Source: Bacteroidales bacterium
GTDB taxonomy: Bacteria; Bacteroidota; Bacteroidia; Bacteroidales; JAGOPY01
DNA length: 64,000 nt
Assembly: GCA_017991835.1 (NCBI GenBank)
Contig: JAGOPY010000009.1
Coordinates: forward strand, 1 to 64,000
Reading direction: 5' to 3'
Both the position numbers and the translations under genes were made by a program. Under the pieces are notes generated by a model that did not search any database, had not been told where the DNA came from, and saw only the letters and a list, made by a program, of their open reading frames with translations. Positions 46,863 to 56,161 of the stretch are shown in pieces (position 1 is the first letter of the stretch; every line of letters starts with the position of its first letter).

Positions 46863-47189
46863 TCAGTCCTGTTCAGGAGGAACCTGGTCTGACGGGATAG
46901 GTTGCATGTTCTCAATCTTTTCACGAAGTTCCGTATCCTGAGTGCTTCCGGTTGTCGCATTGCGGGGAATGACCAGGATGGAGATCAGGCTGAGGGCCAG
47001 AAGGGCAATAGCCAGGCTCCAGGTCGTTTTTTCAAGAAAATCGGCCGTTTTACGGACACCCATGATCTGACCGGTCGAACCGAAATTGGAAGCCAGGCCG
47101 CCTCCCTTGGAATTTTGAACTAAAACGACGAGTATCAGGAGAATACAAGCGACTAAGATCAGTACCGAAACTAAAATATATAAACCCAT
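46863..47189 (-). CDS. secG: Preprotein translocase subunit SecG
   Basis: The 108-aa protein has two hydrophobic helices (about 4-26 and 55-74) and the central VVLVQNSKGGGLASNFG motif, with GVRKTADFLEKTTW leading into the second helix. It is the small stimulatory subunit of SecYEG. A polar tail of about 33 residues follows, longer than in E. coli. It is the last gene of the sigma-54 activator, lptE, TPR gene, secG run, with a strong terminator downstream. Confidence 0.94.
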   Translation of the reverse strand: MGLYILVSVLILVACILLILVVLVQNSKGGGLASNFGSTGQIMGVRKTADFLEKTTWSLAIALLALSLISILVIPRNATTGSTQDTELREKIENMQPIPSDQVPPEQD

Positions 47190-47201
47190 TTCGCTAAATT
47201 T

Positions 47202-47924
47202 TTATGATTCTTTTTTGAGTTTTTCAATTTGGGCTGCAAAGTAACTACTTTTTTGGGGATATTTCAACATTAGTTGCTGATAAATTTTAATCGCCTTTTC
47301 TTTTTTGCCCTGGGCGGCAACCAAACGGGCCAGGGTTTCGCTAAAAATACCGTCGTTTTCCTCAATACTCTTCCTGGCGTAATCCTCAGGATTGTAAAAA
47401 GCTTTCTTATTTGAAGGAAGCGATTGTTGTTGCAACAGGAAATCCTCAAGCAGATCGTCTTTTGGTAAAGGGCGGGGCAGGTTATCATGCTCCTTATCTT
47501 TCTCCGGAACGCCGGATTCCATGTTCAGAAGCGTCTTTTTTTCTTCCATCAGCTCCTTCAGGCGCATTTGTTTCTGCTCAATCTCACGGATATTATCCCG
47601 GATCTGATTTTCAATTTCCCGCAACGAATCATCCTGCTCAGGTTCCAGCGGCAGAATCTCTGTCTGGGCGCCATTCTTATTCTCATTTTCATCCAAAAAA
47701 TTGATCCAGCCCCTTAGCCGGGACCGGTCCGCAATGAAGATAGCTGCATTTTTCAGCTCCTGTTCGAACCGGTAATCATCCAGTTTTTTAAGGTTAAGCA
47801 GGTACAGGATACGGCCTGTTGAGAAATAGGGGAAACCGGCAGCCACCTGTTGCAATTCGGCCAGGCTTTCTGAGTCGAGAGCGGTGGGGTCATCCATCCA
47901 ACGGTAAAACTGCTGACTGTTCAT
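47202..47924 (-). CDS. Conserved protein with C-terminal TPR-like repeat
   Basis: The product is about 240 aa from the ATG at 47924 (a GTG two codons upstream is possible). It has an N-terminal globular region (FYRWMDDPTALDSESLAEL, FPYFSTGRILYLLNLK), a long charged coiled coil (about 95-130), and a C-terminal TPR-like pair ending AIKIYQQLMLKYPQKSS. The family is conserved next to lptE and secG in Bacteroidota, with no assigned function. It lies 16 bp after lptE and 12 bp before secG. Confidence 0.75.
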   Translation of the reverse strand: MNSQQFYRWMDDPTALDSESLAELQQVAAGFPYFSTGRILYLLNLKKLDDYRFEQELKNAAIFIADRSRLRGWINFLDENENKNGAQTEILPLEPEQDDSLREIENQIRDNIREIEQKQMRLKELMEEKKTLLNMESGVPEKDKEHDNLPRPLPKDDLLEDFLLQQQSLPSNKKAFYNPEDYARKSIEENDGIFSETLARLVAAQGKKEKAIKIYQQLMLKYPQKSSYFAAQIEKLKKES

Positions 47925-47940
47925 AAGCACAAATTTAAGC

Positions 47941-48450
47941 CTACCAGTTTACCACGGCTTTATTAAAAATATCATCCACCAGCGCTTCGTTGATGAGAGG
48001 AATCAACTGGTCTTTGACCGCGGAGAGGTCCTGGTTGCTGGAATAATCTTCAAACCGTGTAAAACTGGTCTCATAATCCTTTGCCGGATCGATCGAATTG
48101 GTGAACCTAACTTTGATCGTGACAGAAAGCCTGTTCAGTGCAGCCGTTTCATTTCCCTGGATAGCCATAGGTTTAGTGGAATAATCGGTAATGGAACCTT
48201 CAAGCTGCAAATCACCGTCTTCGGCAATAAAAGTGAGGCTGGTCTGCGACTGGAACCGGTCACGAAGAGCATCGGTCAGGCTCTGGCTCAACGTTGGCTC
48301 GACATACTGGGCATTATTCACAAAATAGCTGATTGAGATGGTTTTCGCTTCCGGGGGAATGCTGGCGCCGGTAAACGAATAGACACCGCAGCCGGCCGTC
48401 AGCATGACTGCGGTCAGCAGGAAAATGCCGGTAATGTTACGAAATATCAT
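47941..48450 (-). CDS. lptE: LptE-family lipopolysaccharide assembly lipoprotein
   Basis: The product (169 aa from the ATG at 48450) has a signal peptide ending in the lipobox LTAGC. The mature part begins GVYSFTGASIPPEAKTISISYF and matches the LptE family of outer-membrane proteins that plug LptD during LPS insertion. The open frame extends upstream to 48507, but the Met just before the hydrophobic segment is the likely start. It overlaps the end of the sigma-54 activator gene by 14 bp. Confidence 0.88.
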   Translation of the reverse strand: MIFRNITGIFLLTAVMLTAGCGVYSFTGASIPPEAKTISISYFVNNAQYVEPTLSQSLTDALRDRFQSQTSLTFIAEDGDLQLEGSITDYSTKPMAIQGNETAALNRLSVTIKVRFTNSIDPAKDYETSFTRFEDYSSNQDLSAVKDQLIPLINEALVDDIFNKAVVNW

Positions 48451-49666
48451 ATTCCTTGATCTTTCGGTAGAGGGTCCTTTCCGATATACCCAGCTCACGT
48501 GCGGCATTTTTCCGCCGTCCGTTGTATTTTTCCAGTGCTTTCCGGATCATGTCGATCTCCTTTTTTTGCAGGGAGAGCGATTCTTCCACTACTTCCGAAT
48601 CCTGGATGGAATCTTCAAATTCATCCGTAAAATGGTCATTGATCGGTATCGTTTTATCGGGTGGATGAATGCTGACCTTTACCTCCTCCGGATGGGCAAA
48701 AAAGTGCGGCTGTGAATCTTCAATCTTTACCGGTGATTTCTCATCCTGAAGGATATCGGCCACAATCTTTTTCAGGTCATGGATGTCTTTCTTCATATCG
48801 AACAGAACCTTATAAAGGAGATCGCGTTCGGAAAAAGAGGCATCCTTCATTTCGCCCTGGTAAAGCACGGGGAGTTCGTTGAACGATCCTTCGGGCAGAT
48901 AACGGCGAAGGCTTTCAGGGGTAATCCTGCGGTTTTGCTCAATGATAGAAATCTGTTCGGTGATGTTCTTCAGTTGCCTGACATTGCCCGGCCAGCGGTA
49001 ATTTTCAAGCATCAGACGTGCTTCGTCGGTCAGTTCGATAGCCGGCATCCTGTACTTTTCAGCAAAATCGGCCACAAATTTCCTGAACAGCAGGTAAATA
49101 TCCTCTTTCCGGTCTCTCAGCGGCGGCACATTGATGGGTACGCTGTTCAGCCGGTAGAAAAGGTCTTCCCTGAATTTTCCCTGCCGGATGGCATTCTCGA
49201 GGTTGACATTGGTGGCGGCAACCAGCCTGACATTTGTTTTCAGTACTTTAGACGAGCCGACTTTGATAAATTCGCCCGATTCCAGTACCCGCAAAAGGCG
49301 TACCTGTGTGGACAGGGGCAATTCACCGACTTCATCCAGGAAGATCGTACCTCCGTTGGCTTCTTCGAAATAGCCTTTCCGGGCTTCCACGGCGCCGGTA
49401 AACGACCCCTTTTCATGGCCGAACAATTCGCTGTCGATAGTCCCCTCGGGGATAGCGCCGCAGTTTACGGCAATATAGGCGCCATGCTTCCTGGCGCTGA
49501 GTTGATGAATGATCTGCGGAAAAACTTCTTTACCCGTACCACTCTCCCCGGTGATCAGTACTGTCAAATCGGTCGGGGCAACCTGCCTGGCAATATCGAT
49601 CGACCGGATCAGCAGCGACGAGTTTCCGATAATGCCAAAGCGTTGCTTAATAGCCTGAACTTCCAT
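48437..49666 (-). CDS. Sigma-54-dependent Fis-type transcriptional activator
   Basis: The product (409 aa from the ATG at 49666) is an AAA+ activator of RpoN holoenzyme. Walker A is TGESGTGKE (39-47), the sigma-54 contact loop is GSFTGA (87-92), Walker B is GGTIFLDE (105-112), and the Fis-type HTH lies at the C-terminus (RKNAARELGISERTLYRKIK). There is no N-terminal receiver, GAF or PAS domain; the ATPase begins at once. The segment between ATPase and HTH is unusually long and acidic. The frame opens at 49726, but homology starts at MEVQAIKQRFG. It heads the lptE-secG run. Confidence 0.93.
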   Translation of the reverse strand: MEVQAIKQRFGIIGNSSLLIRSIDIARQVAPTDLTVLITGESGTGKEVFPQIIHQLSARKHGAYIAVNCGAIPEGTIDSELFGHEKGSFTGAVEARKGYFEEANGGTIFLDEVGELPLSTQVRLLRVLESGEFIKVGSSKVLKTNVRLVAATNVNLENAIRQGKFREDLFYRLNSVPINVPPLRDRKEDIYLLFRKFVADFAEKYRMPAIELTDEARLMLENYRWPGNVRQLKNITEQISIIEQNRRITPESLRRYLPEGSFNELPVLYQGEMKDASFSERDLLYKVLFDMKKDIHDLKKIVADILQDEKSPVKIEDSQPHFFAHPEEVKVSIHPPDKTIPINDHFTDEFEDSIQDSEVVEESLSLQKKEIDMIRKALEKYNGRRKNAARELGISERTLYRKIKEYDIS

Positions 49667-49762
49667 TCTGTAAATCCCAATAATACTCTGGTACAAAGGT
49701 ACTATGAAAATCTGACATGAAATCACCCGCAGGCAAGAAGAAAAGACAATCTGTCAGAAGTG

Positions 49763-51418
49763 CTATTTTCCCTTCTGTACTTCTTTCTTAATTCGTTGAA
49801 TATGACCTCGTCCGAGGGCCTTAACCTCGCAACCGAGTTCAAAATAGCGCCTGATCTGGTCGTCTGTCAGAATGCCAAAGCAATCGATGACGGCGACGGG
49901 ATTACCGGCCCATTTCACGATGTTATCCGGCGACAGGTTCATATACGGTTCATGCGGTACGGCAAGGATAACGGCATCGGTTCCCTTCAGCGACTTTTTG
50001 AGGTCTTTCTGAACGCGGATTTCTGTCAGGTGTTCCTGGTTCCTGAAAAATCTTTTCCAGGAGATGCCGGGAGCCGGGTAAGTATCCTGGGTTTCGAGCT
50101 CGTACCAGTGATCGACGAACGGATCGTGGACACTGATCTCGGCGCCCATTTCGGTTAATTTCCTCACGACAATTTCCGAACCGCTGTAACGGGTATCGCC
50201 CACATCCTGCCGGTAGCTGGCGCCGCACACCAGCACCCTGGAGCCGGCAATGTAGCGCGACATATTCCGGAGGGCATCGCGGGTCAGTTCCGCCACATGA
50301 AGCGAGCGGGTATCGTTAATATCGATGGCCGTAGGGGTAATCTGGAATATGTCATCGCCATCTTCGAATCCCAGGATATGGCGGTACGACCAGTAGCCAA
50401 GCCCGCCGTCTTTCGGAAGGCAGTAGCCGCCGATACCGGGTCCCGGAAAGATCATATTGCTGTGGGTCGGCCGCATTTTGATAGCATTGATGACTTTTAT
50501 AAGATCGACGCCATTGCGTTCGGCAAAGAGGCTCCACTCGTTCAGGTAAGCGAGAATGGTTGCCCGGTAAGAATTCTCAACGATTTTGGTGGTTTCCGAC
50601 TCGATCGGCCGGTCCATCACGGTAAGAGGAAATTCTTTTGTATTCAAAACTTCATGGAGGAATTTCTCGACACGCTTGCGGGCCTCCCCATCGCAACCCG
50701 AACAAACCCGCCAGAAATCGCGGATGCTGGAAACGTATTCCTTGCCCGGCATGACCCGTTCGAAGCTGTGGGCCAGCAAAGGCACCTTCTTCAGACCGCG
50801 TCGCGAAAACTCCTTTTTCAGGATCGGCCAGGCCACAAACTCGGTAGTCCCGGGCGCAACCGTCGTTTCGATCAGCACAAGGCAATCCTCGGGTATTTTC
50901 TGCCCGATTGTCTTCAGGGTAGCTTCCAGGGCGGCCATATCGGCTTCGCCATCACGCATATCGCCAAGTGAATTCTTAATATAATCGCATTGAACATCGA
51001 CGATCACACAGTCGGCAAGTTTCAGGGCATCGCTGTTGAAGGTGGCGGTCAGCGTTTTGCTCTCTTTCACGCACCGGCTGATCAGGATATCCACCTCGGG
51101 GTCTTCCGCTTTCACCGGTGACAATCCTTTGTTCAGCATCGGGATTTTCCAGTAGCTCCGGGCACTGGGACGCTGGCAACCGATGACGAACTTCGAATTT
51201 TTTCCTTTTTTATCTTTTGTATCGGCTACAATGGCTGCCATTACGGCCCCCACAAATCCGACCCCCATCACCACCACAACCTCTTTTCCTTCTTTTCTGG
51301 CTTTAGCAGCCAGTTTCTCCAGTCGCTCATACTCTTTGCCAAACTCTCCAGGTAAAGGAAGGGGAAATTTCTCACCTGCCGGACTGACGGAATAAACCAC
51401 TTCTTTTGATGTTGCCAT
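49763..51418 (-). CDS. Nucleotide-sugar dehydrogenase (UDP-glucose/GDP-mannose type)
   Basis: The product (551 aa from the ATG at 51418) oxidises a nucleotide sugar to its uronic acid. The NAD-binding VVMGVGFVGAVMAAI is near residues 50-65, the middle has ETTVAPGTTEF and FERVMPGKEY, and the catalytic Cys lies in GPGIGGYCLPKDGG. It is longer than typical UDP-glucose 6-dehydrogenase (about 430 aa) owing to an extra N-terminal stretch and inserts. The exact sugar is not evident. It should supply a precursor for surface polysaccharide. No glycosyltransferase is adjacent. Confidence 0.85.
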   Translation of the reverse strand: MATSKEVVYSVSPAGEKFPLPLPGEFGKEYERLEKLAAKARKEGKEVVVVMGVGFVGAVMAAIVADTKDKKGKNSKFVIGCQRPSARSYWKIPMLNKGLSPVKAEDPEVDILISRCVKESKTLTATFNSDALKLADCVIVDVQCDYIKNSLGDMRDGEADMAALEATLKTIGQKIPEDCLVLIETTVAPGTTEFVAWPILKKEFSRRGLKKVPLLAHSFERVMPGKEYVSSIRDFWRVCSGCDGEARKRVEKFLHEVLNTKEFPLTVMDRPIESETTKIVENSYRATILAYLNEWSLFAERNGVDLIKVINAIKMRPTHSNMIFPGPGIGGYCLPKDGGLGYWSYRHILGFEDGDDIFQITPTAIDINDTRSLHVAELTRDALRNMSRYIAGSRVLVCGASYRQDVGDTRYSGSEIVVRKLTEMGAEISVHDPFVDHWYELETQDTYPAPGISWKRFFRNQEHLTEIRVQKDLKKSLKGTDAVILAVPHEPYMNLSPDNIVKWAGNPVAVIDCFGILTDDQIRRYFELGCEVKALGRGHIQRIKKEVQKGK

Positions 51419-51446
51419 AAATAGTAAAATTTTGTTTTTGAATGAA

Positions 51447-53909
51447 TTATCGTAGGGTTGCCTTGAATTTTTCTTCAAAAGCTTTAAGAATTCTGTTCAT
51501 CGTCCGTTCAATGATTTCATCCGTCAGGGTCTTTTCATCATCCCTGAGAATGAAGCTTAATGCATAGGATTTCTTACCGGCTGCAATTTTCTCACCCTGG
51601 TAAACATCAAACAAACTGACATTTTTAAGAAGTTTCTTTTCGGTTTCAAATGCCGCTTTTTCAAGATCGGCATAAGACACGGCCTGGTCCACGACAAGTG
51701 CCAGGTCGCGCCTGACCTCGGGAAACTTTGGGATACCGGAATACGAAACGCGTTCAACGGATAACATTCCCAGTACTTTATCCCAGTTAAAATCGGCAAA
51801 ATAGACATCCTGTTTCAGTTCAAACCGTTTCGTTTCCTTCTTTTTCAATAATCCGAAACGGATAACGGGCACTTTATTCCAGGAATATTCCACCCCTTCC
51901 TCGAACGGCTCTCCGGGATCGTCTGAAACCTGCAGGTGGGCCGGATTGATGCCGATCCTTTCCAAAATCAGGTGCACGATTGATTTCAGGTCGAAATAAT
52001 CTGCCTTTATATCGCTGGTCCGCCAGCTTTCCGGATGCATCCGCCCGGTGATAAAAACCGACAGGGACTCATGTTCATCGTATCCGGCCAGTGTATCCCG
52101 GCCTCCGGGCCTGTTCCGGTCGATCCGGTAAACCCTGCCAAACTCGAATAACCGCAGGTCGAACGATTTCCGGTTCTGGTTGTAACCGATGGTCTCCAGT
52201 CCGCCAAAAAGGAGCGACTGGCGCATGACATTCAGGTCGGTGCTGAGCGGATTCATAAGCCTGACGCTGTCTTCATCTTTCAGCCACCCGCACTCCTCGG
52301 CATATTTCGCCCGGGTCAGAGAATTATTCATGATTTCATTGAATCCCCGGCTGGAAAGCATATCCGATACCAGGTTGCGAATTTCTTCGGCATCCGGTTT
52401 ACTGGAAAATGATAAAGATGATCGGAGGTGCCCGGGCATTTCTATATTGTCATAACCGTAAATACGGAGGATTTCTTCGGTCACATCCGCTTCACGGGTA
52501 ACATCGGTTTTAAAAGTCGGGATGAGAAGTTCTATTCCATCCATTGTTTCACTGGCTATGTCGATGCCCAGGTCGGCCAGGATGGATTTAATCACGGAAT
52601 GGTCGATCTCCTTTCCGATAAGGCGGGAAATATTTTTCCACGACACTATTACATGGCCAGGTTGAACCGGTTCCGGATAAACATCGACGATATCTGAAGA
52701 TATTTCTCCGCCTGCCAGTTCCCGGATAAGGAGGGCGGCCCTTTTCAGCGCGTAGACAGTAATGTTGGGATCGGCACCTCTTTCAAAGCGGAATGACGAA
52801 TCGGTCTGAAGGCCATGGCGGCGTGAAGTTTTCCGCACGCTCTGCGGGCTGAAGCAGGCGCTTTCCAGGAAAATGGAGGTGGTATTTTCATTGACCCCCG
52901 ATCCGGCGCCTCCAAAAACCCCGGCGATGCACATCCCTTCAGACTCATTGCAGATCATCAGGTCATCTCCGGAGGGTTTTCTTTCGGTTTCATCGAGAGT
53001 AACAAACAATTCATCGTTCGACGCTTTGCGAACGACTATTTTTCCGCCCCTGATCCGGGATGCGTCGAAAGCATGGAGCGGCTGCCCCAGCTCCAGCATC
53101 ACGAAATTGGTCACATCGACCACATTGCTGATCGGGCGGATACCGGCTGCATTCAGCAGGTTTTTCAACCATTCGGGCGATTCAGCGACCTTAATGCCGG
53201 AAATCGTAACGCCGCTGTACCGCGGGCAGGCTGTTGCATCGGCAACGGTAACTGGGATAACCCGGTTGTGGTTATCAACCGAAAACTCATCGACGGATGG
53301 CCATTTCAGTGCATATTTCCTTTCACCGGCTTCCCGGTTGAGCACAGCCACGAGGTCGCGGGCCACGCCCAGGTGCGACATTGCGTCGGTCCGGTTCGGC
53401 GTCAGTCCGATTTCGAAAATATAATCTTCGGAAACATGAAAATATTCGGCGGCCGGCATACCAATTTCGGCCTCCGGATCGAGGACCATAATCCCTTCAT
53501 GGGATGTACCCAGGCCCAGTTCATCTTCGGCACAGATCATTCCTTCAGAGAACTCGCCCCTGATCTTTGCTTCCTTTATCTCGAAAGATTTATCACCCTG
53601 GAAAAGGATCGTACCGACTGTTGCGACTGGGACTTTCTGACCAGCCCTGACATTGGGCGCCCCGCAAACGATCGACAGCAGCCTTCCAATACCTGTATCT
53701 ACTTTGGTCAGGCTCAGTTTATCCGCGTTAGGGTGTTTCTCACATTCGACCACCAGCCCGACACATACGCCTTTCAGACCGCCTTTTACCGTTTCGGTCT
53801 TTTCATAATCTTCCACTTCAAGGCCTGAAGAAGTCAGTTTTCTGGCCAGTTCTTCCGGTTCCAGGTCGAGATCGACATATCGCCGGAGCCAGTTATAGGA
53901 TATTTTCAT
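51447..53909 (-). CDS. pheT: Phenylalanyl-tRNA synthetase beta subunit
   Basis: The 820-aa protein is the beta chain of the alpha2-beta2 enzyme that charges tRNA-Phe. The N-terminal tRNA-binding (EMAP-like) domain is at about 40-150 (CEKHPNADKLSLTKVD). B3/B4 editing (about 210-370), B5 (about 400-475), the synthetase-like core and the C-terminal FDX-ACB domain (KFPEVRRDLALVVDQ to the end) follow. The length is standard. pheS is not in this window. It lies upstream of the nucleotide-sugar dehydrogenase gene on the same strand. Confidence 0.97.
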   Translation of the reverse strand: MKISYNWLRRYVDLDLEPEELARKLTSSGLEVEDYEKTETVKGGLKGVCVGLVVECEKHPNADKLSLTKVDTGIGRLLSIVCGAPNVRAGQKVPVATVGTILFQGDKSFEIKEAKIRGEFSEGMICAEDELGLGTSHEGIMVLDPEAEIGMPAAEYFHVSEDYIFEIGLTPNRTDAMSHLGVARDLVAVLNREAGERKYALKWPSVDEFSVDNHNRVIPVTVADATACPRYSGVTISGIKVAESPEWLKNLLNAAGIRPISNVVDVTNFVMLELGQPLHAFDASRIRGGKIVVRKASNDELFVTLDETERKPSGDDLMICNESEGMCIAGVFGGAGSGVNENTTSIFLESACFSPQSVRKTSRRHGLQTDSSFRFERGADPNITVYALKRAALLIRELAGGEISSDIVDVYPEPVQPGHVIVSWKNISRLIGKEIDHSVIKSILADLGIDIASETMDGIELLIPTFKTDVTREADVTEEILRIYGYDNIEMPGHLRSSLSFSSKPDAEEIRNLVSDMLSSRGFNEIMNNSLTRAKYAEECGWLKDEDSVRLMNPLSTDLNVMRQSLLFGGLETIGYNQNRKSFDLRLFEFGRVYRIDRNRPGGRDTLAGYDEHESLSVFITGRMHPESWRTSDIKADYFDLKSIVHLILERIGINPAHLQVSDDPGEPFEEGVEYSWNKVPVIRFGLLKKKETKRFELKQDVYFADFNWDKVLGMLSVERVSYSGIPKFPEVRRDLALVVDQAVSYADLEKAAFETEKKLLKNVSLFDVYQGEKIAAGKKSYALSFILRDDEKTLTDEIIERTMNRILKAFEEKFKATLR

Positions 53910-53968
53910 ACCGGATTAAGTAACGATTCGGGGCAAAGTTAAGAAAATTGCTTTTCGGGCGCTTACTA

Positions 53969-56074
53969 TTAACTGATGAGGCTCCAGTCGACGAAATCCT
54001 TTTTCAGAAGTTCCAGTTGCATGGCCAGGGGTCTGTTTTTTTCCTGTGCCAGCTCAGGGTCATCCCGGAGGATCTCAAAGGCGAGGTTCCGGGCGTATTT
54101 CAGAATTTTTTCATCACGGATGAGGTCTGCAATTTTCAGATCGAGGATACCGCTTTGCCGGGTACCTTGCAAATCGCCGGGGCCGCGCAGCTGAAGATCG
54201 ACCTCTGCAATTTTGAAACCATCGCTGGTCTCGACCATTGTTTCCAGCCTTTTCCTGGCTTCCTGCGACACTTTCCAGCCGGTCATCAGCAGGCAGTATG
54301 ACTGGTCGGCTCCCCTTCCGACCCTGCCGCGCAACTGGTGGAGTTGTGACAAGCCAAACCGTTCGGCATTTTCAATGACCATAACCGAAGCATTTGGGAC
54401 ATCAACTCCCACCTCGATTACCGTTGTTGATACCATGATCTGGGTCTGCTTCTTTACAAAGCGTTGCATCTCGTAATCCTTATCGGCAGGTCGCATTTTG
54501 CCGTGAACGATACTCACCGCATATTCCGGCGGCGGAAAGTCACGGACGATGCTTTCGTACCCATCCATCAGATGTTTCAGGTCGAGGGTTTCCGATTCTT
54601 TGATCAACGGATAGACGACATAGATCTGCCGTCCCTCCTTGATTTTCTGCTTCATAAAACCAAAGACTTTCAGCCTGGAGGCATCACTGAATAAGATCGT
54701 TTTTACCGGTTTCCGGCCGGGTGGCAGCTCATCGATGACCGATATATCGAGATCACCATAAAGGGTCATAGCCAGTGTCCGGGGAATAGGCGTGGCTGTC
54801 ATGACCAGGATATGGGGCGGGTTATTGCTTTTGCTCCACATCCTGGCCCGCTGGGCGACTCCAAAGCGGTGCTGCTCATCGATGATCACCAGGCCCAGGT
54901 TTTTAAATACAACCGGGTCTTCCAGCAGGGCGTGCGTACCTATCAGTATATCCATGGCTCCTGACTGCAATTTTTCATGCATCTCACGCCTTTTCGCAGC
55001 GGGAGTCGATCCGGTCAGCAGGCCGATGCCGATCCCCAGGCCATCGGTCATACGGGTAAGTGTGGCGAGGTGTTGACTGGCCAGGATCTCCGTCGGGGCC
55101 ATCAGGCACGACTGAAACCCGTTATCGATGGCTATCAGCATCGCCATCAACGCCACCAGCGTTTTACCGCTGCCCACATCACCCTGTAACAGGCGGTTCA
55201 TCTGTTTACCGGCTCCCAGGTCTTTCCGGATTTCACGAATAACCTTTTTCTGTGCTTCGGTAAGATTAAAAGGGATTTTTTCACTGTAAAACCGGTTTAC
55301 TTTGTCAGCAACGCGGGAAAATACAAATCCGCTGATCCTTTGTTGTCTGATCATCTTATCCTTCAATAATCCCAGCTGAATGAAGAAGAGCTCTTCAAAC
55401 TTAAGCCGGGCCTGTGCTTTTTGCAGAAGTTGCTGGTTCAACGGAAAATGTATATTGCGGAGGGCTTCCTCACGACCCAGCAGCGATAGTTTGCGGATAA
55501 TTTCATCCGGGAGGGTTTCATGGAGTTTCCCTTCGGCCTGAATGATCAGTTCCCGGATTAGCTTCACCAGGTTTTTATTGTTAAGCCCCCGGTTTTTAAG
55601 CTTTTCCGTTGTGCTGTAGATGCCGTGAAGTGTTTGGGGCACAGTTCGCAAGAAATCTTCGGCGCGTTCAATTTCCGGATGGGCGATGTTATATCGCCGG
55701 TTGAAGATAGTCGGTTTCCCAAACACAATGTATTCGACATTGGGCAGGATCGTCCCTTCGATCCATTTAATTCCCTGGAACCAGACCAGTTCAATTTCCC
55801 CGGTATCATCGCGCAGCAGGGCCGACATCCGTCTGGCTCTCTTTTCTCCGATGATTCTTATATTGGTTACTGTTCCCCTGATCTGCACATAGGCTGTATC
55901 AGGTTCTATTTCCGAGATTTTGAATATACGGCTTCGGTCAATATAACGGAACGGGTAATAATTCAGCAGATCGCCGAAGTGATGAATATTGAGTTCTGAT
56001 CTGAGCAATTCCGCCCTTTTGGGGCCCACTCCTTTCAGGAATTCCACCGGGGTTTGAATAAAATCTCTTGTCAT
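53969..56074 (-). CDS. recG: ATP-dependent DNA helicase RecG
   Basis: The 701-aa helicase reverses stalled replication forks. It has the N-terminal wedge/OB domain (about 60-150), Walker A in LLQGDVGSGKTLVAL, the DEQHRFG box, VMTATPIPRTLAMTLYGDLD, and the C-terminal motif QLRGRVGRG followed by the RecG-specific LRGPGDLQGTRQSG. The length is normal. It lies 59 bp upstream of pheT on the same strand; a gldN terminator is in its upstream region. Confidence 0.97.
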   Translation of the reverse strand: MTRDFIQTPVEFLKGVGPKRAELLRSELNIHHFGDLLNYYPFRYIDRSRIFKISEIEPDTAYVQIRGTVTNIRIIGEKRARRMSALLRDDTGEIELVWFQGIKWIEGTILPNVEYIVFGKPTIFNRRYNIAHPEIERAEDFLRTVPQTLHGIYSTTEKLKNRGLNNKNLVKLIRELIIQAEGKLHETLPDEIIRKLSLLGREEALRNIHFPLNQQLLQKAQARLKFEELFFIQLGLLKDKMIRQQRISGFVFSRVADKVNRFYSEKIPFNLTEAQKKVIREIRKDLGAGKQMNRLLQGDVGSGKTLVALMAMLIAIDNGFQSCLMAPTEILASQHLATLTRMTDGLGIGIGLLTGSTPAAKRREMHEKLQSGAMDILIGTHALLEDPVVFKNLGLVIIDEQHRFGVAQRARMWSKSNNPPHILVMTATPIPRTLAMTLYGDLDISVIDELPPGRKPVKTILFSDASRLKVFGFMKQKIKEGRQIYVVYPLIKESETLDLKHLMDGYESIVRDFPPPEYAVSIVHGKMRPADKDYEMQRFVKKQTQIMVSTTVIEVGVDVPNASVMVIENAERFGLSQLHQLRGRVGRGADQSYCLLMTGWKVSQEARKRLETMVETSDGFKIAEVDLQLRGPGDLQGTRQSGILDLKIADLIRDEKILKYARNLAFEILRDDPELAQEKNRPLAMQLELLKKDFVDWSLIS

Positions 56075-56102
56075 CGCGCCTGAATATGAGTATATACAAA
56101 AA

Positions 56103-56136
56103 TAAAAAAAAGCCGCCTCAGATGGTTGGGCGGCTT
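56103..56136 (-). terminator. Intrinsic terminator after gldN
   Basis: AAGCCGCC (56110-56117) and GGCGGCTT (56129-56136) form a perfect 8-bp stem with an 11-nt loop; on the minus strand a run of T residues follows. It ends the porP-gldKLMN operon. Confidence 0.85.
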
Positions 56137-56161
56137 TCGGGGGTTAAATATGGCTAAGTTT

